Assembly (NCBI GenBank): GCA_013407085.1
Contig: JACCGJ010016141.1
Coordinates: 1-64,000 of the forward strand
From: Atriophallophorus winterbourni
Taxonomy: Eukaryota; Platyhelminthes; Trematoda; Plagiorchiida; Microphallidae
Direction of reading: 5' to 3'
DNA length: 64,000 nt
Shown one piece after another: positions 27,201 to 36,923 of this stretch (position 1 is its first letter; each line of letters starts with the position of its first letter). The notes beneath the pieces were generated by a model, which was not told the origin of the DNA, made no database searches, and saw only the letters and a program-made list of their open reading frames with translations. A program made the position numbers and the translations under genes.

Positions 27201-28510
27201 GGGAATTATTATCCTAATGAAATAATAAAACTTCTAAATGTGTAAGCTTAATGCTTAGTGACTTAATACGTTACACTAACAGGCACATGGATTATATATA
27301 TTTGTTTCAACAGTATACTTAACCTAAACCCATATAATCGATGTGGTTTAGTACCTGTACTTGATTTTTATGCGAAAATAAGAAGGACGCAAGTCTTCCC
27401 GTCACCCCATTTTCATTAAAGCAAGTTTTGGTTTTTATCCCAATAAAAGAAAATTAGAAGAAAGGAGCTTTATTAGTTTGAACAAATTTTCAGCGATTAG
27501 AATTAATGTAACCAAACAATTGATTCGTATAAAATAAGCAAATAAAATAGAGGAGAAAAATTCAAATTTCCAGTAACATTGAAATCCGAAACATCTTTTT
27601 CGTTTACTAGCGGAATCAAGCATTGTGAGGAATTTTACGCAATTTCAGCTTGCACAATATTGTAAATGTGTGTTGTATAAGCGTTCAATTAAATTTTCTA
27701 TAACCGGCGCAAAAAACGAAAAGTTAACGATAAATAAAGTGCACAGCATTTGAAGCATGCTAGGTACGACATATCCATCATTTACAGAGCAAAATGTTTA
27801 AATATTTTGAAAATAAAGGGTTAATTTATGACTGCAAAAATAAAAAAATGCGTGCAAGTAGTTAATTTTGAGCCCGGCCGACTTATTGATGATTTCCAAA
27901 TTGAAGTTGACTAAAATATTAATATTTTCTCGATCGATAACCGTTTAGTAATCATGGATGCTATTCGAAGAATTTCAAAAAGTATGCCGTTTCAATTTAT
28001 ACATTTTTCTTTTAGGAACTTTTCAATGTCTTGGCCGCGAACGCTGCGCAGGCTTCATTCACATCTATTTCCGGTGGTGTGGTACACCCGCCTTTGAGCA
28101 TACATTTGAACAATGAATCCAGTTTGTCGAATGAATTACGTCACACAAACGCGGATTTGAATAGAGCTCCGCCTTTCATCTCACCTTACGTTTCTCCAAT
28201 GCCTTTCCATCCCCCATCATTTTGTCCGACATCTTTCTTCAATAGGCCTGGAGATTTGAAGACCGATGTTCGTTTTTCTATTCCCTCATACATGTCTAAT
28301 TCGCATTCACTTTGTAGAGTGCAATTTCCCAACTTATCCTCACCTGTGAACAATCCCCACGTACACGAAATGACTACAGCACAAATTTCAGGATTAAGTG
28401 ACTCCACAAATATGCTCCATACACAAGCCTTATTCCAAAATATCACCCATGTTCCTCAAACACCATTCGCTGCACGTTCGACATTATGCAGCGCTACACC
28501 AATGCCATAA
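2886..28510 (+). CDS. lim1: LIM-homeobox transcription factor, Lim1 (Lhx1/Lhx5) class, five-exon model
   Basis: Nuclear DNA-binding factor; in animals this class patterns neurons and axial tissue and binds LDB/Chip cofactors through its LIM domains. Coding exons are 2886-3277, 10999-11387, 17689-18506, 23302-23502 and 28016-28510, summing to 2295 nt (764 residues). Every junction is GT-AG and the phases fit (2, 1, 0, 0). LIM1 spans C78-D128 (C-x2-C-x17-H-x2-C-x2-C-x2-C-x16-C-x2-D). LIM2 spans C137-H192 and ends in His rather than Asp. An unusually long polar linker runs 193-487. The homeodomain is 488-547 with Gln at homeodomain position 50 and is followed by the Lim1-specific basic block [13 protein letters not shown]. 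The class is secure from the homeodomain and its tail. The start codon and any 5' exon are less certain. Confidence 0.9.
4733..4992 (+). mobile_element. 5'-truncated RTE-like 3' end
   Basis: Starting at AGTGTAAAGCGTCG this follows the last ~60 codons and the 3' tail of the element at 57.5-60.8 kb (GGAGGAGCAGATACA, then CTCCCGAATCGGACTGTTAAG, then GACCGAAGGAGG and a CAA-rich end). The frame is broken by small indels. It is a short dead-on-arrival insertion in intron 1 in the same orientation as the gene. Confidence 0.85.
6771..6874 (+). mobile_element. Degenerate hammerhead-bearing repeat fragment
   Basis: Matches, on the + strand, the order of blocks in the monomer at 48693-48941: AACTTTGTTTACC, TTCACCGAACCT, TTACTGTTTTCTCCTGAT, AACAGAAAC, then GGGATGTGAGC. 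The ribozyme core is damaged (CTGATTG), so cleavage is not expected. Confidence 0.5.
10999..11387 (+). CDS. lim1: lim1 exon 2: LIM domain 2 and start of linker
   Basis: Acceptor CGTTGCAG ends at 10998. The exon encodes [10 protein letters not shown] and onward, with zinc ligands C137, C140, H159, C162, C165, C168, C189 and H192. Then comes a polar Ser/Asn/Pro-rich stretch with no domain. The donor GTGAGT starts at 11388, leaving one G that joins CC of exon 3 to make an Ala codon. The frame would otherwise run 23 nt into the intron to a stop at 11408-11410. Confidence 0.88.
13193..13690 (+). repeat. Diverged tandem repeat, about 2.5 units of 180-221 bp
   Basis: The landmark TTGGAT..GTTA recurs at 13193, 13414 and 13594, giving spacings of 221 and 180. 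Within units, GTTCAATC, GTGCC.AACAC, TTGCATGCA and TTCCATCACACAC recur in the same order. Copies are well diverged. The frame 13382-13714 merely reads through the array and has no recognisable domain. Confidence 0.6.
14101..14126. repeat. Perfect 10-bp inverted repeat (hairpin)
   Basis: GCGACAACTG and CAGTTGTCGC are exact reverse complements separated by TTCTTC. It lies in a locally GC-richer, C-rich stretch (about 14040-14270) of intron 2. Function is unknown; it could be a structured RNA, a regulatory site or a transposon end. Confidence 0.6.
16185..16300 (-). mobile_element. Degenerate Penelope-type terminal repeat with hammerhead relic
   Basis: On the - strand the order is TCTGACGA (16237-16230), a stem II region, GAAA (16210-16207), then GTTACCAAAAACTGCCCTAA. 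This parallels the copies at 36.1 kb and 41.6 kb. The stem III/cleavage block is GAAAGTTA rather than GAAACGTTA, so activity is doubtful. No coding part is attached. Confidence 0.6.
16765..16959 (+). other. Unrecognised Cys-rich short frame in intron 2
   Basis: A 64-codon frame (it begins at a TTG) includes C-x3-C, CC and RCPSCDS motifs and is locally less AT-rich than its surroundings. I do not recognise a family, and there is no ATG or splice context I trust. It could be an old transposon fragment or chance; I do not claim a gene. Confidence 0.2.
17221..17312 (-). mobile_element. Degraded hammerhead-bearing repeat fragment
   Basis: The - strand contains CAGAAACCGGTTAAGGTGTG, following the CAGAAACCGGTAGTGGTGTG landmark of the family. 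The CTGATGA box has decayed. About 90 bp are recognisable. Confidence 0.5.
17689..18506 (+). CDS. lim1: lim1 exon 3: linker and first three quarters of the homeodomain
   Basis: The acceptor AG is at 17687-17688; one G carried from exon 2 plus CC gives Ala, and the frame stays open for 818 nt. Residues 262-486 are rich in Glu, Asp, Ser, Asn and Thr, with no domain I recognise. Just before the homeodomain there is [17 protein letters not shown], close to the Lhx1/5 motif. The homeodomain starts at residue 488 and helix 3 is cut at MRVIQ by the donor GTAGGT (18507). The intron position inside helix 3 is conserved in LIM-homeobox genes. Confidence 0.9.
18507..23301 (+). other. lim1: lim1 intron 3 (4.8 kb)
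   Basis: Phase 0 intron with donor GTAGGT and acceptor TTCAAG. It contains one CR1-like fragment (20030-20800) and a short (AT)n run near 21577-21593. I recognised nothing in 18600-20000 or 20810-23290. Confidence 0.75.
20030..20800 (-). pseudogene. CR1-like reverse transcriptase C-terminal fragment
   Basis: The - strand reads, with frameshifts, [15 protein letters not shown], then [11 protein letters not shown], then [12 protein letters not shown] and [12 protein letters not shown]. These are the post-catalytic blocks of CR1 ORF2 (N.KKC..LHLG; EKDLGV; PTMEYA; FF.VR..F.WN.LP). The catalytic palm is missing. It lies antisense to lim1 in intron 3. Confidence 0.7.
23302..23502 (+). CDS. lim1: lim1 exon 4: end of homeodomain and Lim1-specific basic tail
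   Basis: The acceptor AAG precedes GTT at 23302, and [16 protein letters not shown] completes homeodomain helix 3 (residues 534-549). [18 protein letters not shown] follows, which parallels SALGARRHAFFRSPRRMR of Lhx1/Lhx5 and is the best evidence for the subfamily. The donor GTAAGT starts at 23503. Length is 201 nt, so the frame is preserved. Confidence 0.92.
23529..23672 (-). mobile_element. Hammerhead-bearing repeat copy with mutated core
   Basis: The - strand carries the CAAACAGCCAGAAACC landmark, with AGTAGTTGTGTG following and CTGTCTCCAC before. The core box is CGGAGGA instead of CTGATGA, and the stem III palindrome has a G to A change (ACCAGT), so this copy is probably inactive. It begins 26 bp inside the exon 4 donor. 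Confidence 0.65.
23974..26155 (-). mobile_element. 5'-truncated RTE-like element, antisense in intron 4
   Basis: The 3' tail is at the left (complement of CATGG..GACCGACGGAGG with an AAC/AAT-rich end) and homology stops at codons for ASEMTA. The flanks carry the 7-bp direct repeat AGCATAT (23967-23973 and 26156-26162), a plausible target duplication. Frames at 24135-24719, 24676-25017 and 25673-26170 together cover the pre-RT region, FADDAA palm, YLGST block and [20 protein letters not shown]. Frameshifts separate them, and the upstream palm and fingers are broken near 25150-25560. Confidence 0.9.
28016..28510 (+). CDS. lim1: lim1 exon 5: C-terminal activation-type region
   Basis: The acceptor TTTTAG ends at 28015; GAA-CTT-TTC continues the frame for 164 codons to TAA at 28508-28510. 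The product is rich in Pro, Ser, Asn and His with no folded domain, as is usual for the tails of Lim1-class proteins. Primary sequence here is not recognisably conserved, so exon assignment rests on splice signals and frame. Confidence 0.78.
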   Translation, partial: ELFNVLAANAAQASFTSISGGVVHPPLSIHLNNESSLSNELRHTNADLNRAPPFISPYVSPMPFHPPSFCPTSFFNRPGDLKTDVRFSIPSYMSNSHSLCRVQFPNLSSPVNNPHVHEMTTAQISGLSDSTNMLHTQALFQNITHVPQTPFAARSTLCSATPMP

Positions 28511-28920
28511 AAATGAAAGGTCCCTGGAACCTTCGAAACAACATTCGGAACCAGTCTTTCGGTTGAACTCACAATTTCTTGATGCCAAAACTGTGAAAGA
28601 ATAACTGCTTAAACGGTCAATGAACTTTATGATTTTGTACAGCCACATGAGGAACCATACATTATTGTCAGTATATTCATAACCTAAATTGACGTAATTA
28701 TCTCAGTGGCTTACTAGCCTGCAGTGGGGAATGCTGTAGTTTGTCTGGCACCAGAAATATCAGAATTGTTATTAGTCACAATGTTACATGATCAGAAATC
28801 ATCGGCTTTCTGATTAACTTATCTCCGTTTAACACACTTTGTATCAAGTATATTTCATGATCAAACACATCAGATGAGACACCTGAATAGTTTTTAGATT
28901 CGTCAATAAGTGATATTTAA

Positions 28921-28926
28921 AATAAA
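28921..28926 (+). promoter_or_regulatory. lim1: Candidate polyadenylation signal of lim1
   Basis: This is the first AATAAA I see downstream of the lim1 stop, implying a 3' UTR of a little over 400 nt. It precedes the SINE at 29057, so the transcript would end before it. Confidence 0.4.
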
Positions 28927-29044
28927 CTAGAAATACATCAAGGTATTGAGAAAAATATTTACTTACGTTTACATTTGACCTACACTCTGAGTCCAAAATA
29001 GTAACGATAGGTAATCAGGCGATGGCGAAGAACGCATTCAAAAA

Positions 29045-29270
29045 ACTATTAAAGTAGGGTGGACGGTAGCCCAGGTCGTTAAGGCATGGGACTACAATGG
29101 TGATGGTCGGGGGTTCGAACAGCACCCGAAGTTAAGGATATGTACTGCTGATGAGTTCAAATAAGAGCGAAACTCGAGTCCAGTGCTTCCATTATGGACC
29201 GTCGTGATCAACGTTGTGAATAATTCGATGGGCTTGGCACGGATGGGTAGTCACAAATACTATTAAAGTA
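29045..29270 (+). mobile_element. tRNA-derived SINE with 12-bp target duplication
   Basis: The element occupies about 29057-29258 between perfect copies of ACTATTAAAGTA (29045-29056 and 29259-29270). Its first ~70 bp are tRNA-like, with an A-box-like GGTAGCCCAGGTCG and a B box GGGTTCGAAC, the internal promoter of RNA polymerase III. The remaining ~130 bp are a tRNA-unrelated body ending near GGGTAGTCACAA. It codes for nothing. Perfect duplications suggest a fairly recent insertion. SINEs depend on a partner LINE, but I could not match its tail to the LINEs in this window. Confidence 0.8.
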
Positions 29271-32200
29271 CTTATAAAGCTTATCACATATCTAAGTGAT
29301 GGAAATCAATTTGTACATATCATACATCTGCAACATATATGATCGCCTAATGCAGTACTATGCTTGTTAATATCAGAAATTTCATTTCGCCATCATTTGC
29401 AATTCTCGATTTTCGAATTGACAGCGCTAAACACGATTGATTGTTTGATGTAATAAACAAATTTGTATGCTTACCTAGAATGAAATTATTTCCAAGAAAA
29501 ATCGCAAAATATTGTTCAAGCCAACAAATTGTTATTTTAAACCTTTACTTAAAAGCCATTGACATAATAAATATTTGAAAATCCTCATTCATGCTGTGAA
29601 CTGAGGAAAAGTGAGGGTCACACAAAAGTAGTTTCACAATCATGAGAATAATTACTTGTGTTTATATAAATCGAAAATGTTGCTTCTAAAAGTTTAGTAT
29701 TATTCCAGGCATTGATTCATCCATTATCTCTGCGACACTAGAATAATTACTACATGTAGTGTCCCTTTCTCTTCGTCATACTGATAAGTTCAATATTGAT
29801 GACGCGATCGAACTAATCGTTTTAGCTAGTACAATTCATTTAGATATATGTTTCTCTTGACTAGCTAGCATCGAGTACCCGTCAGGTGTTTGCGACTGGA
29901 TTGCACTCGACCGCAAAGCACAGCATGTTTGCCGAGGTATACGTGTCGATGCGACTGATAGCGCACCACAGGATTCGGTTGACAAATATGTCACATCAAC
30001 TATTCTTACATAGACGATGTTTGGACATCATCACTTTCCGCGTCTCGTGTTGAACACGATCGAACATGTAGGAGGAGATTGACAGGCAGCACAAGCGTTC
30101 GAAAAAAACGAGTCGGCGCTACCATGATATCGAGAACGCCAAACAACAATTGTGTGTGACTGTTGTCCGGTGGATGTGACACATGCTAGGTGATGTATTG
30201 TGACTAAAATTCGGCGTGATTACTAACGGTATCAAGGAGAGGGGTAAAACTCAGATAACTGACAATTGCAAAGGGATAATAGAGAAATTCAATTGTTAGC
30301 AAATTGAAGAATACACAAAGCTTTAGTCGAAATAATAGCACATCTAAAATCATCAGTCACACACATTCGAGTTTTAATTTTGAAATAAATCTTGGCGTAT
30401 GAAGATGAAAAGACGATACTACTTGTTTGGGGGCATCAACTGTAAGTACGCTACTCCATAAATTTTATGCTTTATCATTTGAAGGACCCAGCAATGAAAG
30501 CTTCATTGAGAATTAAAATATCGGAGTTTCTATTATCGTGCTTACATTCGGAACTAATGTTGATTTGACTTTGTACAACGAATCACGGTTTTTTGGCTGC
30601 AAGTGATTTCGCGGTAGTATTATGTGGTATAGGTAGTGTATAGGCGTGCCACCACCTAATCCAGGATCATTTTGCAAACCAAATATTTCTTTAAAATTTT
30701 ATTATGATTTTTGGAAAGTTGGAGAGTTCAAGAGTAATAATCAGTGTCAGAGAATTGAGACCGTTATTGACGAAACGTACGTCTCAAATTATAATAAACA
30801 ACAACGGAATTCTTGAAGTATCTAATCTGCAGAGCTCGTCATGCCCGGTTTATACAGCAAATTTTGTTGAAACTCTTGTCAGTTCCCTTCGTGTTTAAAC
30901 ATTGTGCGAACGGTTCTCAAAATCGAACGGTGAGTTTTAAATTTGGTGGGAGAATCACTTAAATTTTACCAATAATTACAAAAAATCTTATACTGGAGCA
31001 TGAACCAATTTAAAAAAATATTTCTAGTAATAAACAAAAGGTATTAACGATCCTGACATGAAAGTCTGCCTCGAACACGAGCAAGCATTACGGCATCTGA
31101 ATAGCTTGCGAAGGCTGAAATTATCCGTTTTTGCTCACTTTGCTTCAACCAATTGGAAAGGTAAAGAAGTGTGAGTGACTCATAAAACAAGTAAGATGTG
31201 ATGTTAGAATTTTAAACCAAGATTAGAAAATTGATGTCAAACAAACGAAGTCACACAAACATTAAATTTCCAAATTGATTCCAAGTCAAGAGTTGATGCA
31301 GCTCGTAAATGATCAATGCATCGTTTTCGAACACATTTCTCAATTTATTTCAGCTAAACGTTTCGAAATTTATAACCTCATCGACTTCAAATCAAGATTT
31401 TAATTAATACGACTCGACAATTTAAATAACTTGTAAACTAATCAAGTTTGCTGATGAATTACCGAATAAATTTAACTCAGTTTCCAAATTTATTGTCTCT
31501 GCGTTTATTTTAATTTGCAAATCATCATTACACAATTTTCGAGGGTTCAGTGTATTATCATAACAAGAAACCGCTTCCCAAATACAATAGATATGCCGTG
31601 GTTGAGCTGGCAATGCGATATCGCTAGATGGGTAGTGGATTGCATCAGGTAGAATAGAGCTAGACAAAGAAAATCGTTTATTTATGCACTAAAAGAGCAA
31701 ATGAACAAAGTCGAATATTCAGCACACATCATAACGTGTCCATTTTACACGATCGCTCATTTAAAAATAGCACCATGAACCAGTCGGTGAAGATTAAAAC
31801 ACACTATAGAAAAACAGGTGGTTTGAGATATTACATTAAATTTCTAGCAGTGTTGATCGTACAGTATCGCTCAAATTTGAACGAAAATGGACTCCGTTAA
31901 TTGTCAGCTGATTCGATAAATTTGTGACCAGTTCACTTGTCTTAGCCCCGGAAAATATTTTGCATTGAACAAAAATTCGAAACTTCTCAGTTTTCACGTT
32001 CTTCACATCTCAACTTGTCGGTACTGTGGGAGAGACTGCGTGTCCACTGCCAACTTGGATGAACATAAACGACCATTTCAAACGAAAAAATCCCTGGTAA
32101 TCGTGTGTTTTTTGCCAGTCCATAAATCAGCGAATGTTTTCACGGGAAAATACGGGGAAACGTTGTTGAATCGACTTAAACGTTTTTGGACTGCGCCGTC

Positions 32201-35200
32201 AAATTTGATTTATTATGACTTCAGAAATGGTGGCTAGAAGTAAGTGTAAAATTTCAAACGGGTCTTTCTGAATTGCGTATTCCGTTGATTATTATTGCAT
32301 TAGATTTTGCAAACCTGCGGTAAATTGTCGCCTCAGTAATATTCATATGAATTTTTAATTATAACAAATTATAATTTTTGATTTTATATTTGGCTCGATT
32401 AATAAAAATACTTATCGTTCAGTGAATGCGATTATAATTTCACACGATTAGCAAATTTACCATCATCTTTCGCATAAAATCACGATAATATTTATTTCCT
32501 TTTACGTAACAAGAGACCAATTTACAATACATTGTTTCCAGTCCTAATGATATTAAACTCACCCTGTCAAGATTGAAATTGTTGCCTCATTAGGGCTTCA
32601 TTAAACACTACGCTTTCAAGAAGCCGAGCATATTGTCCATTGAAATATTGAAATCATGTCAACACACTGTATGAGACTGCGTTTTCTGAAAATTTTCGAG
32701 ATTTTTGCGATATTTTCATTACATTCTAGAATGCACTCATGAAAGTATTGTTCATAAACCATTTGCTATGACTAATTTCGTGGTTTACTTTTCGCAGCAG
32801 TAACACGTGATAAATTTTGCTGAAAACGTCTCCCTAGGCGTAAAAAGAAATGATTGCTAAAGGTGCAAAATAAAAGCGCAAATAATGAAACTATCTCATG
32901 TGGTTGGAAACCATATGATTTATTTCCGGCGAACTGAACTTCAGTTAATCCTTGTCCACATGAGACTCAGTGGCATTAGGCGACAACATACTGATAAAAC
33001 GTGTGTATAATTCTCAGATAAAAAAGTATGATCACATTGACCAATGGCATGATTATAGATAAAAAAAGAAAAAAAGACTGTTTTTCTCAAAAAATTCAAA
33101 ATTTCATCTTCAGAATAGTGTTAAAAATACACACAAGAGAAATATTTGCAAAATCTACTCATGACATTAGGGAGATAAATTAGACCGGAATTGTTCAATG
33201 AACAGTTCCTTTTGACAAGTTAAGATGAAGCAAAAAGGATAAAAGACCACCAATATGGAGCCATTCTAGAAGGCAGAATGCTGGATGTTGATATAGTCTT
33301 TGAGGAAGATTCACTTTTATGAAGTTGTTCATTCCCGGAACATAGCAGATGAACATTACAGAATGTAAAGTAATATACTTGAGAATATGAAGTGAGAAAT
33401 TAGAGTGAAACGGCTTAAAAAGCCGAGAGAACGAGGGCGAAAAGTATAACAAAACATTCGAACTATAGTGAGTGGAGAATTTAGGTAATGGGTTCATGTG
33501 AAGTTGTCGGATATTGTGACATCTAGATACTTGACTCATTTCTATCTAGTCGCATCTGTGTACTTAATCGTAGATAAAATAATACTAATTCACGTTGATT
33601 CGCGACATTCAGCACGCAGATTAGTGAAGGAAATTTCAGCACATTTTTGAGATTTAAATATAGACCTCTCATTCCTGATCAGATAATATGTTAAGCTAAG
33701 CAGCAGAGACCAAATTTGAAGGGTCTTTTCTGGCTACCTCACATCCAATGACTAGGAAATCTGCATATTTCAAAGTGAAAGTTGATGGCGACTGCGGAAT
33801 CGCAGCCAGGTATGCTGAAAAGAAGAAGGGACATAGGATAACTACTCGGAGAAAGCTTTTATCAGCCGGGAGCAAGACAGCGCGTAGTTTATCGATTTAA
33901 ACGCATTGAGATCTATAAAAAAGTATCCACATATCCATTTGATTATTTTGGCTGGTATGTCTCACGTATTTCGAGTAGGTCCGTCAGTTGGACACGATTG
34001 ACAGAGCCGAACGTGTTCGTGTAATCAAGATGACACACTTTGACGACTAATGATTTACCTTCAAGCGCTTACAAAATTCTGGAAGTTAGAGACAACGACA
34101 TGAAATCACTCTAAATCCGTTTATATCGTTCGAGTCCATTTAATAAAAAAATGGCTGTTTATTCTGACAGACGGAATATTTATAAAGGACCTCTCATTTT
34201 GCGTTACAACTTTGTTAGAAAGTTCTTGAAATCTTCAACGATCAGAGCTGCCAGAGGACCACTAAATTGCTACTGAAATGTTCAGAATGGAGATGTATCT
34301 TTATGAATTAAGTGAAAATAATTCGTTTTTATGCAACTAGATTGAACTTTTTTTAAAATTTTCCCACAGATGATTGCAAAAATCATGTGCTTTACACAAA
34401 ACTGGTTCTTATTCAATTTTTAAGGTAGTCACACAATTTCATAAAATCAAATTAGATTATTTCTAAAATTAAATTAACGGCCACATTCAGGGGATATTTG
34501 CGTATCTCATCCTAAAAATCTGCACTCAATATTTCAAAGAATGTATCAAAGTAAAAATAAGATTTTATTCGGCATTACACAAAAATGATACGGGTTCATA
34601 GAATAAACTTGTCACTACAATGACGATGAATCAGTTCCCCTGTTCGGGTTACGCAGTTTCACTAACCAAAAGACAAATGTTATCAAACAAGCGTACAAAG
34701 TGACAAATTGTCTTCATTCCCCATTCCCAAACCGTACACATTCCCAATCGCTCAAAGACGTACGCACACATGTTGTCGGGTGCACCGCTCTTGCCAACAT
34801 ACTGTCAAACTGTCATCAAGCTGGGAAAAGACAATGAGATGTTTGAATGTTTGGGCCAACATTGTAACAGTTGGTATCATATATTACCCTTCCAAAGTAT
34901 TTGTCTGCCATGGAAAGCCGACAAAATTGTTAGGTTTAGCATACGTGTGATTATCAGCTTTAGTGTCTGAACGTCTTTTATTTGGGCTTAACGCCTTGGA
35001 CGAGAGTTGCACACGGTTCAAACAATCACAATATCAGATTTATGAGGTAACACAAATTTAAACCAGTGTAGACGGCACCAAAATTATAAAAAAGCATACA
35101 ATCTCCTTTTCAACAAAATTTATCAACAATAATATATTCTCAGGATTCGTTGTCTAGCAGAAAGTAATTTGAATGTGATTACAATGTGTCTCTTCAACTA

Positions 35201-35980
35201 TACAAACGGGTTACAACTGTTATAATAGTTTAGTTAATGTATAAAAACGTTTCATCATTATGATTTTCAGCAAATCAGAAGAGGTCTTAAAAATTCTTGC
35301 AAGATTGAGCTGTGAATTCGCGGTTATAAGCCGAGAAAAGGTCATCAAACTTCACTTCGGGGAATGCAATAAATTAATCAAATTAACTTACTCTAACGGT
35401 GCACATATAATGCACAAGAGCTGTTTTGCCTGAAGAACATCCTGCTTTATTTGGCGCCAAAATATTTTCATTTATTCAACGACAAAATAATTGAGAAATT
35501 TTATTTTTCCTTACCTGGCTCAATACATGGTTAACCAATGAACAACTGATTCCGGAGTAAAGGCTGGCCTGGCAACTTGTTATTTTATATTCAGACGTAT
35601 TCATTATTTCTTTTTTATTTTGGTGTAAAATTAATTTAATTGCTTGAAATTCGTATAACGGAATAAAGCCATTTTCTTCCTCTTCATAACTAGATGGATA
35701 CCTAGTACCAGTAGTTGTAAGAAATATGGCTATCCGCATGTTCATTGAGTAAAATCATATAACTTCTGGTTGTCTTAGCATCTTTGCCCTATTCCAACCA
35801 ACATTGCAGGCGTATGATACGCCGTTTGTGATGCCCGATTCGGCATAAATGATCTCTCACACAACTTTCAAATCGATAGGCAGTGCGATATAAGTGACCT
35901 AGACAAGATCTCAAATCAGCACTCGCAAACATCGTACCGTCTCAACCCCACCAAAAATTCGAATCGTCCAAATGGCCATA
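29271..35980. other. Intergenic region, no supported gene
   Basis: AT-rich with no supported host gene. A locally GC-richer stretch at 29870-30190 contains a 50-codon open frame without ATG. A frame at 31965-32237 (ATTG context, TTG start) contains CRYCGRDC followed by L..H, which faintly resembles the zinc finger at the end of the RTE protein. I do not recognise either well enough to call it. Other short frames have no domains. Confidence 0.5.
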
Positions 35981-36044
35981 CTCATTTGCGAGGTGTCAAG
36001 TGAAAATATGGCAGCATTAAGCAATCGATTGGTATATGTTTGGG

Positions 36045-36165
36045 ACCGATCGTGTATTCATAATGCAAGGAAATTTGAGTGCAATCGGTTAGAGTAGTTT
36101 TTGGGTAACGTTTCACTTCTGCCACAGAAGCTTCGTCAGACCAAGGGAGATAGTCAAGACAGGGA
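36045..36165 (-). ncRNA. Penelope terminal repeat with hammerhead ribozyme
   Basis: On the - strand: CTGACGA (36139-36133), a stem II hairpin formed by A(G)CTTCT/AGAAGT, GAAA (36114-36111), then C-G-T-T with predicted cleavage after the U at 36107. Flanking GGT and ACC pair as the start of stem I. It is the 3' terminal repeat of the Penelope-like element whose endonuclease lies just upstream on the same strand. Roughly 85 bp around it recur inverted at about 41580-41670. Confidence 0.7.
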
Positions 36166-36439
36166 ACATGAGTAAGTAGTAGACAACCCACCACCACTTA
36201 TTTGACTTTACCGCTAAACAGCCTATATTACGCTTACGGTGTGTCACGTCTCGCGGGAATGACCAGGATCAGTGGTCCATTTTCCTCACAGTGTGTATCC
36301 ACGTCAATCTGATACAAGTGAACACGGTCAAGCTCAGTTGACACAACGGCCCACGTATATAAAAGTACATAACTAACGGTGCTACGGCTATTTTTGAAGA
36401 AAAACAAAAATCTAATTAACTAGTAGGTATAAGGTGAAT

Positions 36440-36809
36440 AAAAACGACTTACTTTCACATCAGTGCCGAGCGCCATATTGTCGAGATTTCCCCCCACCCA
36501 CCTTATTGACCGCCAGTCAACATGCCTTGGCAATTTCGACCGCCTCCGCATGTAGGTGTTCGCTATACGGTTTAATACCGCGTCTCAATATTGCCACATT
36601 ATCTAGATCGACGCTGTGGCCCGTATCTTAAACGTGCTCCGCCAAAGCGGAATCACGAATAAGGGATTGATATTCCTTCGCACCCCGGGGCTGTCTCCGG
36701 ACACGCTTTCCGTGTTCTTCGATTCTAGTGTGAATTTCCCTGGATGTCTGCCCTATGTAAACACCAGAACAGTTCTTACAGTTGATTTTGAGGATGCTGT
36801 TCGTAACGC
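36440..36809 (-). pseudogene. Penelope-like GIY-YIG endonuclease, 3' coding part
   Basis: The - strand translation runs INCKNCSGVYIGQTSR, then RIEEHGKRV, SALAEHV, TGHSVDLDNVAILRRG and HAEAVEIAKA, ending near AVNKV. This is the GIY-YIG nuclease of Penelope-like retroelements, including the Cys pair just before YIG and the later SALAEH..GH histidines. Two in-frame stops (after AEHV and AKAC) make it a pseudogene. Its upstream part lies beyond the CR1 insertion, at 41417-41540. Confidence 0.85.
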
Positions 36810-36923
36810 TAGATTCAAGGATTCAAAAATTTATGGTTAAAAATGTTAATACTTTACAGCACCACATGATTACGGTATGAATAAAACATGAAAATTACAA
36901 TAGTATAAAAGCAATAGAGAATA

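Larger units (their letters stand above)
23503..28015 (+). other. lim1: lim1 intron 4 (4.5 kb)
   Basis: Phase 0 intron, donor GTAAGT and acceptor TTCTTTTAG. It holds a ribozyme-family repeat (23529-23672) and a 2.2-kb antisense RTE-like copy (23974-26155). I recognised nothing in 26163-28000. Confidence 0.8.

Noticed and set aside
29057..29130. Functional tRNA gene
   Set aside because: A and B boxes are present but the acceptor and T stems do not pair properly and a non-tRNA body plus target duplications follow; it is a SINE head.
30740..30800. GACGAAACGTAC resembling the 3' half of a Penelope hammerhead
   Set aside because: No CTGANGA box at a suitable distance upstream; GAAACGT alone is expected by chance.
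31965..32237. Zinc-finger-like frame CRYCGRDC..L..H
   Set aside because: Only a faint similarity to the RTE C-terminal finger; no preceding LRWLGH block and no 3' tail, so not called as an element or a gene.
33960..34040. Hammerhead-like order CTGACGG..GAAATACGTGAG on the - strand
   Set aside because: The invariant A9 of the core is G, stem II has only about two pairs, and no NUH site in register follows GAAA. It may be a decayed relative but the evidence is too thin.
35982..36197. 71-residue frame and its look-alike at 41500-41796 sharing an SDEA..KRYPKTTLTDC peptide
   Set aside because: The shared peptide is just the translation of the non-coding hammerhead terminal repeat present at both sites.
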